Source of the DNA: Sanguinoderma infundibulare
Lineage: Eukaryota; Basidiomycota; Agaricomycetes; Polyporales; Polyporaceae
Direction of reading: 5' to 3'
DNA: 64,000 nucleotides
Assembly (NCBI GenBank): GCA_032821775.1
Contig: JAVLRN010000004.1
Coordinates: 1,178,001 to 1,242,000 of the forward strand
Below, one piece after another: positions 31,891 through 43,689 of the stretch (position 1 is the stretch's first letter; each line of letters starts with the position of its first letter). A model generated the notes under the pieces. The model searched no databases and was not told the DNA's origin. It saw nothing but the letters and a program-made list of their open reading frames with translations. A program made the translations under genes and the position numbers.

Positions 31891-32339
31891 GCACGGAGAG
31901 ATTGCTGCACCACGACGGTAGTAGAGCGAGGATGGCAGTATAGATTCGTAGTTACGGAACGGACGGTGTGGGAATTAATACGACACAGTTTCTTCTCGCT
32001 TTGGTCTCCAAGTCCGAAACGCGACAAACCTCTCCCTCCTGAAGCTGCACGATAAGTACGCGGTTCGGCCTCGCGCTACGACAATGTTCATTGTTCCCGA
32101 ACAAACCCTTCTACTTGAATGGAGGAGACCGGTTTGGCATATTTGAGAAACACGGCAAGGAGTGGATGTTTTCTCATAAAACAGAATGCGCAAAATGGGA
32201 ACGTGTAGAGGTAACACGGCGCGCGGTAGGAGCACATTGTGGGAGCAACTCATCGTTGTCGCTCCGCGTGCCACCTGACGCGTACGAAATTTATAATGTC
32301 ACGAATAGCGTTGCTACATCCTACTCTATTTGGGGACAA

Positions 32340-32620
32340 GGACCCGAAGGAAGTGCCGGAGGTCCTCCGGCGAGTCGGACAGATGGACGACGGGGCAGTC
32401 CTCCTAGTACTCATCCGCGTTCGAGTTTGGCAGGTTGAACATGTCCGCGAAGATGATCAACTGTGCAGCGAGCAGTCCTCGATATATACGGAAGCCGACA
32501 TCGGGCGCGATCAGCACGATGTTCCCGTCGTCCAACCAAAACGCGTCGTCCTAGGTCGGTTTGGCCAGCGAGATGGACGTCACAGGCCGGCCATCCTCCA
32601 ACAACCGTAGACGCTTGCGG
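32340..32620 (-). pseudogene. BTB exon-1 remnant with two nonsense codons
   Basis: Minus strand reads LRKRLRLLEDG, a TAG, then FWLDDGNIVLIAPDVGFRIY, RGLLAAQ, FADMF, another TAG in the loop (ADEY-stop), then CPVVHLSDSPEDLRHFLRVL. No second exon follows. Dead copy. Confidence 0.8.
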
Positions 32621-32992
32621 AGGCGCGCGGGGGCAGATAATCCCAAGTACTCCCTGAGCGAGGTGATGGGGGAAAACACGGAGACGGTCTGCTATAAACT
32701 TTCGACCAGCGCGATGATGGGCCGAGTGGCTTGCCAGTGTTGTCCTCGCAGAGCAAAACCCGGAAACCTGATCCAATCTGTCAGCACCTGATCATTTAAG
32801 TGCGAAGACAAAGTGCTTGCCTTAGGGCCTACGACATGACCACAAGTTGCAGCGAAGTAGATGGATGAACGTTGAAAGCAGGACATGACCTGTCACCGCC
32901 GGGTTACGTAAGTGCCTGAGCGGGAGATTCCGGGAGGGTCCACTGCCGCCGCAGGTTCGCCCAAACAACCACTCACCTCCATCCCAGGCACG

Positions 32993-34089
32993 ATGTCCCA
33001 GAGCTCTCGGCCCCACAAGCGTCCCAGAGACGACGAAACCGATCCCCAGACATCACCTCTCGACGATCTCAAACGGAGCGAGGAGTTTTGGCTCGAGGAC
33101 GGGAACATTGTCCTCGTCGCTGGTGAGGTCGCGTTTCGTGTCTACCGCGGCCTCCTCGGCTTGCAGTCGACGATTTTCGCTGACCTGTTCGCGTCATCTT
33201 CTCCAAATGCTGAAGAAGCCTACGCCGACTGCCCTGTCATTCGTCTCACGGACTCCCCCCAGGATCTGGCACACCTCTTGTGTGTGCTATTCCTACCTCT
33301 CGCACACTGTAAGTACACTTGTTATCAAGCCAGACTTGTTCCTCGTCATTCATTACGTAATCCGATACCAGCCTCTATCGACGGAAAGAGGACCCAGACT
33401 TCTCATTTCACGAGATCGCCGCCATCGTCCGCCTCGCTCACAAGTACCACATTGAGGACCTCCTTAGCCAAGCACTGTCCTCCTTGCAAGACTACTACAC
33501 GTCCAGCTTCAAAGTATGGGACAGCGACTGCAGCGGCTGCGTTTTATTCAAGACCTGTCATGCCATCGGAGTGGTCAACTTGGCCAGACTCACCGATACG
33601 CCCTCTCTGCTGCCCAGCGCTCTGTACAAGTGCTGTGCATTGGGAAGCGCGGTGATGGACGGCTGGGCAAGGGAAGACGGAACCGTCGAGCATCTCACTC
33701 CGCAGGACCTCAAGTGTTGTGTTGGCGCGTGGAATTCCTTGGCCAAGGAAGCTTTTTCGTTCGTGTCGGCCGTCTTCAAACCTGTTCCAAGCCGCGACTG
33801 CGTCGTGCCGGTGAACTGCGAAACCGCCCTGCGAGGTCTCCTTGCGATGGTGTTGGATCATGACCAGGTGGCTGACGCTACCGTGCTGGACAGTTGGGCC
33901 TCTGTCATCCGCAGGGATCACGGGGCAATTCGTTCGGCTTGCGAGCAGGAGCTTATCGCTAGGGATCTCAGGGAACGGGAGCGCATCTGGAATCAACTTC
34001 CGGAAATTTTTGAAGTCGAGGTTGAGGGTTGGAATGCAAACGAGGATGAGACGACGGATGACGATGATGAAGAAAGCGAGGAACAGTGA
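32993..34089 (+). CDS. BTB/POZ protein, 334 aa, 2 exons (donor uncertain)
   Basis: Start 32993 (MSQSSRPHKRPRDD). Exon 1 has EEFWLEDGNIVLVAGE, FRVYRGLLGLQSTIFADLF and CPVIRLTDSPQDLAHLL; exon 2 (33372-34089) has EIAAIVRLAHKYHIEDL, VVNLARLTDTPSLLP, WAREDGTVEHLTPQDL, NQLPEIFEVEVEGW and an acidic tail. Homology extends exon 1 to about 33308, but the GTAAGT donor there is phase 1 and does not fit exon 2. A GTGTGT donor at 33280 is phase 2 like all relatives and restores the frame, at the cost of about nine residues and a 92-bp intron. Either this donor is used or a 1-2 nt indel has damaged the gene. Confidence 0.75.
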
Positions 34090-34952
34090 TGGTCACGGTG
34101 CGTATATGCTTACAGACAAATATAAGCCTTTGTGAGTGACGCTGATCACGATTGTTTCTTTCAGCAACGATGTCTAGACGTCCTCTGTATCCACCAGTCG
34201 ATGATTCGATGATCGTCATCCTTGCCCTTCCCTTCACCCCCCGTGCTTTCGAACGCCATGTACCTGGTTCTGATGCGTATATTCTCGGCCCATTTGTCCT
34301 TCACCATGTCGTACGTACGAGGCAGAAAATTCCATGGCGTACATCGTCTGTTTATTCAAAACGTTTTCGACATCTACTTGATAGTCTTGATGATAGCGAT
34401 CGTCAGAGGCCTCCGTCAAGGAACCCACCAAAACGACCCCCGAGGCCACCCAGTTCTATGTGAGACGCCGGACAGCCCTCATTCGTCTGGTCGCTGAGCG
34501 TGACTTCGTCGTGGTGGGGGATGGTGGGGTCGATAATGACGCGGACGAATAGAGCAATACAGATTTACCGCTGCCGACAGCACCAAAATACCCGTCAGCC
34601 AGTATCCGGCCTTGGTATGAGCGAGATCACCCACTGTATGTGCGTACATTGCTCACTATATGCGGTCATGTATAGTGAGACCAGCTCGCCACTGGCAAGC
34701 AAAGTCGCGGCGGTGTTCATAAAGTAGAGCCGGCAAAGGAGATCAAGATCATGTATGTGTACAAGCTCAGTCAGCTCAGACGAGCAAACGGGAATGTATA
34801 CGGAACGCAGTTGATAAGGCGACTTCGCCTTTGTCGAGAAAGAGTCGAGAGAAGCCCGGCCAACGCGACGGGATGCTGCTGAAACAGCGATCGTGTGAGT
34901 CTCACAACATCATTCGTATTTTCACGGCAAGGCTCACCGAACCCAAAACCAT
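34090..34952. other. No supported gene
   Basis: Plus frame 34255-34380 has a hydrophobic stretch (FDIYLIVLMIAIV) but no start, splice context or family match. Confidence 0.45.
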
Positions 34953-35986
34953 TCATGAGCCACCAATGAGACCGAAGACCGACGGAAGCATCGCCCAGAT
35001 CTCCCTGCGCTGGCTCCGGTTCCGCTCCATCATCTCCCCCGCGCACGCCTCGCACACGCGATGCACCCTCGTCAGCTCCTCCAGCGGCTCCGACCAGTCT
35101 ACCAGGACGCTGTTCTGGCCTGAAACACGAGTGACGGCCTGCGCAACTACGAGGATCTTCAGCGTGCACGCCACCTGGCTCGCGCACCGCGCGCTAAGCC
35201 GAAAGATGCGCACAACGAGGAAGCGGCGTAGGAGCTGCAGCGTGCCGCACGCGTCGACGCAGCGCATGACGTCTGCGAGCGAGAGCTGCTCGACGGTGCC
35301 GTCTTCACGCTTCCAGCCGTCGAACAACTCGCGGCCGAGATAGCAGCACCGGTAGAGCGCGAGGGGCAGCATGGATGGTGTGTTGGTCAGGCGGGCGAGG
35401 TTGACGGCGCCGATGGCGTGGACGGGTTCGACCGCGATGCTCTCGTCCGGAGGGCCCCAGAAGACGTTGAAGTCGCTCGTGAAGTGGTATCGTTGCAGGG
35501 CGCGGAGCGCTTGGTCTTGGACGGACTGAATGTCGTACTTGTGCGCGAGACGAATCACGGCGGAGAGTTCGTCAAAGGTATGAACCAAACCGGTGTCTGC
35601 GACGTGATAGCTGAATTCTGGTCAGCTTGAGAGACATGTATGCGTATATATGTGTGTTTAAGAACGTACTGGATCGGCGACTTTGGTAGCAGAACGCGAA
35701 GCAGGTGCGTCAGGTCGTGAGGAGAGTCGGTGAGTTGCACGAGTGGACACCCCTCGAGGACCTCGTCAGGGCAAGAGGTAGAGGAGACAAACATATCTGC
35801 AAAGACGGTCGACTGCGAGGCCAGGAGACCGCGGTATATGCGGAAAGCAAAGTCTTGAGCGACGAGGACGATGTTCCCATCGTCGAAGTAGAATTCCGGA
35901 TGGCGTCTCAGGCCAGATCTGGAGTCAGCCCTATGCGAGAGCCTTGCACGCTTCTGTGGGCGAGTGTCGGTACCAGTGGTGAACAT
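34953..35986 (-). CDS. BTB/POZ protein, 324 aa, 2 exons
   Basis: Exon 1 35986-35670, exon 2 35610-34953; 59-bp phase-2 intron. N-terminus RPQKRARLSHR; BTB region HPEFYFDDGNIVLVAQD, FRIYRGLLASQSTVFADMF, CPLVQLTDSPHDLTHLL. Exon 2: ELSAVIRLAHKYDIQSVQDQ, AVNLARLTNTPSMLP, WKREDGTVEQLSLADV, VCEACAGEMMERNRSQRREI and WAMLPSVFGL. It is closest to the gene at 23526-24628, and a truncated inverted copy lies at 12056-12391. Intact. Confidence 0.88.
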
Positions 35987-36520
35987 GATGGTTGAGAAAG
36001 AAAGACGAAGGGGCGGGCGGTCGTCGTCCGCCGTCTGTAAGGACTGTCGACGCGTGATGTCATAGCGCGTGGACACCTTCCCCAGCATTCAGGCATCCCA
36101 CCACCACTCAGTGTACACTCTGATCTTTGATCATCGATCAGTATTGAGTACAGTCACGCATACGCACTGCCGCTCACTAACTTAAGATGCCCATCCTCAT
36201 ATCCAGGCGACCCAGCTCCACCGTTTCCCCAACTCTCATAACTGCTGCCCAGTTGCATGCTGAACAATTACAACCTTCTTGAATACCTTGAAAGCGGACA
36301 GACATCGCATGGCGCGGGAAATATTAAGCCTCAGTGAACGAAGACATGCACAAGAACTATGTCACGCTCGCGTGTCCAGGCCTCGAGGGGCAGGAAACTG
36401 CCGTGGAAGCCGGAGCACGTAGTCGAAACGAGCCCCGAAACGACGCATGATCCTGAATGGAGAAGGCTCACCGCGTAAGGCGACCTGCTTCATCAACGTC
36501 CGATTCCCCCGTCATCCTCT

Positions 36521-37176
36521 TCAGTCCGTCTCCTCCTCGACACCAGGTTCGCCCCACCCCTCAACCGTAATTCCGAATATCTCTGGCAGCCGATTCCACA
36601 CCCTCTTCCGTGCCAGCTGATTCCTCTCCAGTACGTTCTCCGTACACAGAGACGAGAGCTTGATCTTGCACTTGTTGAATATGGTACTTGTGAGCGAGAC
36701 GGATGACGGCATGTACTTCGTCGAAGTTGCGGGCAGGGTTGGATTTCGCCGTGTGGTACCTGATGTTCGTCGCACGGATGGCCAGGGATACTATGAGAGG
36801 GGGATACTCACTGGATATATGACTTTGGGAGATGGACTCGGAGGTGTGCTAGATCATGCAGAGAGTCCGAAAGGTGTACGGCAGGGCATCCGTCGAACGT
36901 CTCGTCGGCGTTGGAGGTCGACGAGGCAAACATGTCGGAGAATACAGTCGATTGGGACGTGAGGAGACCGCAGTAGAGACGGAAAGCAGTTCAGTGAGCG
37001 ATAAGAACGATGTTGCCGTCAGCGAACCAAATCTCGGGATGGCGTTGGATTTTGGAGGCAGAAGAGGAAGCGGAGAACTCGGAGGGTTCGCTCAGAGGAT
37101 CAGATGGGTCGATATCGACATCGTCTGAGAGCCTTGTCCGCTTCTTGGGTCGAGTGTCGATGTCGTCGTCATGCAT
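36521..37176 (-). pseudogene. BTB gene with nonsense codon and internal deletion
   Basis: ATG 37176 opens RPKKRTRLSDDVDIDPSD, HPEIWFADGNIVLIAH, then TGA at about 36990, then FRLYCGLLTSQSTVFSDMF, CPAVHLSDSLHDLAHL. Exon 2 starts after a phase-2 intron (NFDEVHAVIRLAHKYHIQQV) but jumps, out of frame, from VQDQALVS to the last 40 residues (NRLPEIFGITVEGWG). About 400 nt are missing. Confidence 0.85.
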
Positions 37177-37749
37177 GTCGACGACGGGGAGGAACTCGGC
37201 GGTATGTCACGCCAGCGTTATGAATGCACGTTTCATACGACGCGTCACATCAGGTCACAACCCCACCCGTCATCACCGTCTCCTTCTCCCCGTACCACCA
37301 AACGCCGTCGCATCTCATCCCAGCTTAAATCCATCACTATTCAGGCCCTGGTTATTCCTTAAAAGTCGCGAAAAGCCCACAGGAGTGCTTTTTGGCACAA
37401 TACCGATGGAAACCCCAGCGCAGATTTTACTAATCCCGTCCCTGAGGAGTACCTGACTACGCATGCGCAGTCGAGTAAGTTTAACACGCCGGACCGCCCG
37501 TCCATCTTGCCACGTAAGTTGATGCACGACTCGACCATCCAACTTGAAACGGTGCACGCCTCACAACACAGGGCCCAGGAGGGTTATTTACAGTTTACAC
37601 ATACATCAGGGGCTCGCGTATCTCTCCCGAAAGTCCAGCGCACCGACGCAGGGCATGTAAAAATATATCATAATCACCGCGAGACTCCACTCCGGCTCTC
37701 GATATCAAACTCCTGATCCGTCGAGGCGGCTGCTTCTTTCTGGTCGTAC
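37177..37749. other. No gene seen
   Basis: Intergenic; nothing recognisable. Confidence 0.5.
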
Positions 37750-39230
37750 CCCTCAAAGCTCGCCTGATCGTGCGTTTTCGTCACAGACCTTGACAGCGAG
37801 CGGCCGCATCGGATACTGCTGCCCGCCGTGGATCGGGTGCGGCGTATTCGAGGCGGCGATGCCCGAATCCGCTACACGCCCTCTCGAGTGCTCGCTCGCG
37901 GTCTCCTTGAGGCCGACGCGGATGATGATCAGCGTGAACGTTATGCCCTGCCACGAAGTCAGCGACAGGATCCGACTCGGTCTGGGTGCACTGCACTCAC
38001 GATGATGGGCTGCAGCGCGTCGAAGAAGATGTACTGCGCATTCGAACCGGCGACGTACATCGAGAACAGCGAGATGAGTGGGCGGAGTAGATGGCTGCAG
38101 ACTGAACGATGGTCTCGATGACTCCGGAGTGCGACAGCGCGGGATATCCGGCGCTGTACTTCCGGACCTTGTGGTTGGACCAGACGATGCGGGATGTATG
38201 AGAACTGGGTGGACCGTTCAGCGGCATAAATCTCAGGCCACGATAGAACATTGAGAGGGGGACACTCACTCGTCGCGAGGACGTTGGTAGTAAGCGATAG
38301 CGCAAAGAGGGATGTTATCCAGGGAGGAAGGCCCCCGTCGAAGATTGCACCGATCCCCTTGAGTTGCGTGAGCATGACGCATATGCCATAGCCAGCAACT
38401 ATGTTGGCAGCAGGTCAGCATCCCATCCGAGGCCTGAAGAAAGCGAGTCCTACCGGCTGTGCCAGCCACGAGCGAAAGGGGTAGGATGAGGATCCACGGG
38501 TTCCGGTAGTACACGACGTAAAGCCGATAGGTCTACATTCGCACGTTAACACATAGTCCGGCGACGAAAAGGGAAAGGATCGCACCACGAAACCGTCTCC
38601 AACCAATATCTGCGTTGCGTAGATGACTGACTTGCCGACGTGCGTTGGATTGCTCAGCCAACTGTAGAACTGATCAGTGCCGGTCGGAGTGCCACCGTGA
38701 GCGATAAAGCCCTCGATCGCTCGCTGAAGGTCGAAGGACAGATGCTGTAGGTGCACGGTTAGCATGAGCTCTTACGATAGCACCTGCACGAAAGAAGAGC
38801 ACTCACAGCAATTGCGAGGATGAACATCGTCGTTGCCGTCGCGAGCATCCACTTGTTCGGCCGCGAGCAGCCCTCATGTCGTTCACGATACAGGAGGATC
38901 CACAGCACAGCAAATGCCCCGAAGAGGAGCGACTCGAGGAACAATGCAACAATCTGGAGGCGACAACTGGCATGAGCGCGTGCTTCGCGTTAGTGGTAGA
39001 TCACTAAACACGCACCTCAGCTTTTAGAAGAGGAAATGCGTCTTCGGCTGATATGAGGACGAGGAGCGTTGGGGGAAGAAGAGTGTATGGCAGGCCCAGG
39101 GAAATTGTGGCACTGCCGGCGCCGGACGATGAGTTTGAGGTTGCAACGATGCGCGAGGCGCCGAGGTCGCCGGTAGATGACGAGAGAGGCTCGAGATACG
39201 AGCGGTTAACATAGAAAGTCGTCGTATCCA
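37750..39230 (-). pseudogene. 7-TM family member with two frameshifts
   Basis: Recognisable exons (minus): up to 39016, 38953-38807, 38744-38586, 38532-38454 (79 nt, as in relatives), 38398-38270, about 38205-37995, and a last exon from about 37945. They read YTLLPPTLLVLISAEDAF, IVALFLESLLFGAFAVLWI, YATQILVGDGF, TYRLYVVYYRNPW, FALSLTTNVLATS, then in exon 6 RIVWSNHKVRKYS and ETIVQSAAIYS, and LISLFSMYVAGSNAQYIFF. Exon 6 needs a one-base shift just after its start and another after AAIYSA, so the frame is broken twice. The 5' start is unresolved: no ATG opens the first exon in frame. Confidence 0.7.
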
Positions 39231-40019
39231 AAATCCTGAGCTTCTGTCCATCAAGTTACAAGAGTCTATATACAACGAGAGTAGAAAAAAAGATGGACGA
39301 GGCCGACACCAGACAAGACTGACCAAGACAAGAAAGACTCGGAGACATGGGCCTCCGGATATGGTCCTCTAAGCGCCGCGGTCTGCAGAAACGTATATGA
39401 ACGAGGTAATCGGCCCGACGCCCTGCGTCAACAAGAGCGAGGGCGTGGCGTTGAGCGTGTGTTGACTTTTCTATGGATCGCGCTCAGACACAAGTGCCTA
39501 GGCTGCGAGCGGAATTCGATATGAGTTTCAGACCGACAGATTGGTGTCGTGGCACATACGATCATAGGCATGGGGAATGCAGGCATTGAATCTAGCTGTT
39601 CTGGGCTGTTTAAGCAAAGAAACGAACAGGGCCGAGACGATGGGGGTGGACTGTCAAGTGTCTTGACGACTAGCCACACCTAATGGCTCGTGACTTGCGG
39701 CTCACGCAGGACCAGTTAGAGGATAAGGCTGACTATAAGTGAATCATTACCGGACTGTAAGAGGCCTGCGCGGCAACTTTGCAATGCCACCAGTCTTTCG
39801 GGAAGCGCGTGCACCTGCCTTTCTGGGGGGAGCGGAGTGCGAAAGGCAGGTGGCTTCCCTAACAACTCAGAACTGGTAAAACTGGTGGGCGCCTTGGCGG
39901 TACGTCCCAATATGGACCCCGTGTGAAAACTAGTCCCACATCATGAGGCGTTCTCCGATAAAACTTGGTACATCGCGGAATAGTGATAGTGCATCGCAAG
40001 TACTTGAACTTGTACGACA
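39231..40019. other. No supported gene
   Basis: Intergenic between the 7-TM pseudogene and the 40-kb mosaic; short unrecognised frames only. Confidence 0.5.
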
Positions 40020-40420
40020 GCCTCTTCCCTTGGGCCGTGTAGTCGCCTCCAGCGACGCCATCACCGCGGTCAACATTTCACGCCTGACGGAGACGCCTTC
40101 GATGCTTCCCTTCGCCCAGCACCACGAGGTCATGGACTCCGCGAAAACCGCCGCAAAGACGTGAGTGATGGCTCGCTTGCGAGCGACAGAGGATGTGGCT
40201 TACTAATTCCCACCGTATATGTGCAGCACGCTCGCTAGTGTGCAATGTCTATTGGAACGGTGGTCTCTGCGCATGCGAAACATCCCGAGATCTCTTGGAA
40301 AAACCGCGCTCGGGGGTTCAACGATCCCACCACGAGGTCTTTCAGCTGCACTTCGACGTCATTGATGCATTAGGCCGAAGGGGGGCGCGATTGGTATTCG
40401 GTTTGGAGATCGACCGTTCC
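40020..40420 (+). pseudogene. Chimeric BTB-HET pseudogene
   Basis: From about 40055 the frame reads ITAVNISRLTETPSMLPFA, matching the BTB gene at 51839-52951. At about 40120 it switches to the end of HET exon 1, with the GTGAGTGATG donor and the intron aligned to those of the HET gene at 13057, then HET exon 2 (ARSLVCNVYWNGG, SRDLLEKP) up to about 40420 in decaying frame. The HET domain proper is absent. Confidence 0.7.
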
Positions 40421-40589
40421 TTCCGCAGTCCCCCGGGAGCCATCCCCATCTGCGCAGCATTCAATGCATTGCATTACCCGGCAAAGGGTGGAGTCTGTTC
40501 CAGATCTTCATTCGCTCCCCCGATTCCTGTCGATCACCTCGTCCGCCCAAATCCCAACCAGCTCTTCTCAAAGCGGCTGTAGTGCGTCA

Positions 40590-40680
40590 TTTCAATAGAA
40601 GAACACGAAACAGGTGTGTCAGGTCACGAGTTGGACGACCGGACACCTCTCCAAGACCTCGTCAGGGCTACAGGTAAGTA
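40590..40680 (-). pseudogene. BTB exon-1 scrap
   Basis: About 90 bp closely match 35690-35780 in the BTB gene at 34953-35986, the end of its exon 1 (minus strand). Adjoins the BTB-HET chimera. Confidence 0.55.
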
Positions 40681-41122
40681 GTGCGCTCGGCCTTGCAATT
40701 GTTGTACGTGGACGTAGTCGATGTCTGTTTCATGATACTATTACAGGCGAGGTCGTGGACGGCATGTGTGGGGAGCGTGAAGAGACACGACGAGGACGTG
40801 CCAGCCAGCGGTTGAACAAGGAACGTCAGGAACGGTCGTGCGGCCTGAAATAGAAGCCGTGATCGGGGAGCCGTGGCGTGGGACTGGCTCCGTGGAGTCG
40901 CCATTTTTCTGGCTTCGTTGCGGGTCCCTTACTGTACGTCCCCCCACCGTCCTGTCTTCACTTGCTTCGGCTCACGCACAACCCACGACTCATCTCGTCC
41001 TGTTGTCCGTGTCTCTCTTCTCTTTGGTCTTGATAAACCTGCTCTCGTTCATTTATTCGAGCAGGCCCATCCAGTCCTTCGCCCACGCTCCCTACAATCC
41101 ACACTCTCTGCATCGTAACGAC

Positions 41123-42250
41123 ATGCACTTCATCAAGGCCATCGTTGTTCTCTCTATCCCCCTTACGGCCCTGGCGAGCCCTCACGAGATGCGTGGCATC
41201 CACCATCGCGACCTCGCGCGCCGCGCCGCGATGCCCGCTGCCGCTCCCGAGCCCGTCGTGGTGCCCCCGAAGAAGCGTGCAGGCTCCGGTCGCTGCAAGG
41301 TCCGCTCGACCCTCAGCGCCGCCGCAGCCGCAACAACGTCGGTGTCCTCTTCTTCTCGTTCGTCAAGCGCGACGCACCCTACAAGTACGACCCAAGCTTC
41401 CCCCTCTAGCTCCATCATCCCGCCCCAGAACGTCGAGAGTACGGCGTCGTCCGCTACTCCCCAGACGACCGAAGCTCCCCAGCCGACTACCACGAAGGAA
41501 CAGCCGGCGACCACGACGGAACAGCCGGCGACCACGAAGGAACAGCCGGCGACCACGAAGGAACAGCCGACGACGACGAAGGAGCAGCTGACGACCACGA
41601 AGGAGCAGCCGACGACCACGAAGGAGCAACCGACTACGACTGCCCAGCCTACCACTACTAAGAAGACGACGGTCGCAGCCGCGCCCACCACTTCCTCGTC
41701 GTCCTCGTCTGGCAGTTCCGCCTCCGACCCTCTTGGTATCCTGACTGGCACTCACTCCGGCGATGGTACGTTGCGAACTCATATGACACCCTTCCTTCGT
41801 CCGTTCTGACCCACCTCCTTTCAGGCACTTTCTATGCGACTGGTCTTGGTTCTTGCGGTATTACCAACACGGACACCGATTTCATCGCCGCTGTGTCGCA
41901 CGAACTCTACGACCAGTTCCCGTGAGTATCCGCTGCTGTTGTGGTCTACTCGATTATTGAACGACAGTCGTTGCAGCGGCTACGACGGTGCCAACCCCAA
42001 CAACAACCCGCTGTGCAAGCGGATGCTCAAGGCCACCTGTGAGCACCTTTGCTGTCGTATACTCTCTTTGCGCATCCACTTACGCCTTGTTCAACTCTTA
42101 GACCAGGGCAAGTCCGTCGAGGTCATGGCCGTCGACCGCTGCACTGGCTGTGCCCTCTTTGACCTCGACTTCTCCCCGAGCGCGTTCTCCCAGCTCGCCG
42201 ACTTCTCTGTCGGTCGCCTCACCGGCGTCGAGTGGGATTGGATCTCGTAA
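41123..42250 (+). CDS. Secreted expansin-like (double-psi beta-barrel) protein, 316 aa
   Basis: Exons 41123-41765, 41825-41921, 41977-42038, 42102-42250; introns 55-63 bp, frame closes. The start gives a signal peptide (MHFIKAIVVLSIPLTALASP). Residues about 55-205 are Ser/Thr-rich with a seven-residue tandem repeat (TTTKEQP), likely O-glycosylated. The C-terminal ~105 residues are the double-psi barrel of expansin/barwin/cerato-type DPBB proteins: GTFYATGLGSCG, AAVSHELYDQ, NNPLCKRML, KSVEVMAVDRCTGC, DLDFSPSAFSQLA and GVEWDW. No second (cellulose-binding) expansin domain. Probably extracellular and cell-wall associated; many such basidiomycete genes are developmentally regulated, but that is inference. 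Confidence 0.92.
41487..41650 (+). repeat. 21-bp coding minisatellite (TTTKEQP)n
   Basis: Seven full and one partial 21-bp units encode (A/T)TTKEQP with small changes (ATTTEQP, TTTKEQL). It forms part of the Thr-rich linker of the expansin-like gene; copy number is likely polymorphic. Confidence 0.85.
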
Positions 42251-43689
42251 CGCGCACGCTCGGATCCGACGTCCTTCGCCATCCCGTCATGAAGTCCTGC
42301 AAGATACCACCTGAACCTTGCTGTTCATAGATTATATCCCCCTTTCAGCACAGTCGTTACTAGACTCGTTTTATTGCGTTCTTTATCCAGGTCTCCCATC
42401 GTTTTCGTCTTTCCTTCGGCGCCAGGGGCGTTCCTCATCGTGTTCCGACCCCGCGTGCAAGGGGCAGGACGGTGGAGGGTCAGTACACATACCGTGTTGT
42501 ATTGCCGCAGTAACCGGGCTAAACGTTGATGGAACGTGATCCGTAATGTAACTAGGCACAAGGCACGCCGGCTGTCCCATCACCGCGCCTCGTCCGTGCA
42601 CCCAGAAGGAGCGGTGACATCACCCTCATCACCCTCAGAATGCACCGCGCGTAATCGCTACCGCATGGTCTCGACGGCAATGATCTCGCGGTCATTGCGG
42701 ACATCCGCAGGTCGATACTATTCTGTACGTTACCACCAAACAATCATGGCCATGAATCTGTGCAAAGACCATCTCTCACCTTTGCTTCAGTATGACCGTT
42801 CCTTGTCGACGCAAGGCCGCAAGGCCTCGCGTGCAAGGCGTGGTGAAGCCAGCGATTCTAGCCCTCTACAAGCACACCTTGGTTGGTCGCGTCAGCCAAG
42901 TCCCACCTCTGCGGGCCTCGACATCGATACATCGCCCTTCACGACCGCTGCAAGTGAGACGGTCAACTACCAAATAGGAAGGTGGGCGGCGCGGACGCAC
43001 ATCCATTGCCTCGTGCAAACGCCAGTCTCATTGTCACCTCGAAGCCTAGCTAACCAAATATTTACGACAGTTTGTCTGGTGCAGATGATGGGTCTTTCGA
43101 ATTCCAAGTTTGTGGAATCCAAGCTTCAGTGATGACTGACAACACGATAAGATGTGGAATAAATGGCACTGTTCCAAACGTAAGTATTCAGCGTAGATCC
43201 TTTAAAGCTAATCGAGTTGAAGCTTCATATGTTGCCAATTGCTGACATGAAGGCACCGGGGCGTCGCACTTCACACAAAAGCGGTCTGTTTGAATATTGT
43301 GTATTTTTAGGAGCATAGAACAGGTGCAACAGCGAGTCTCTGCCCATTCAAGGGAGGGCGCGGGGTAAAACCTAGCCTTCCTTGGGTCGTCGTAGATCAC
43401 ATACGTCCGCCCTGCCTCTGTGGCTGGAAGTGCAGGAGTGTCGCTGCCGGTTTCCCCAGCAGCGACCGAAACTCCCCCCAGGACGTGAGTCCCACCAACG
43501 CCCGAGACTCGCTGCGCGTGCCTGTTCCGTAAGTAAAGAAACTAAGGCCATGGGCCACTGAAAACGCGATACACCGCACATGAATGATGATGAAGCGACG
43601 AGTCCGCACATGCCCGCGAAAATCATAGCGCATGCAACCACGAATAGAGAGACGACCATGAACCACACACGACGTAATCCGAGGCCATA
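42251..43689. other. No supported gene
   Basis: About 1.4 kb. A minus-strand frame at 43188-43400 has two CxxC pairs (CCTC, CVKC), and another at about 43560-43668 starts with a hydrophobic run, but neither forms a convincing gene. Confidence 0.45.

Noticed and set aside
41182..41751. Long minus-strand open frame rich in Val/Cys
   Set aside because: It is the antisense shadow of the repetitive expansin-like coding exon; the plus strand has signal peptide, introns and domain.
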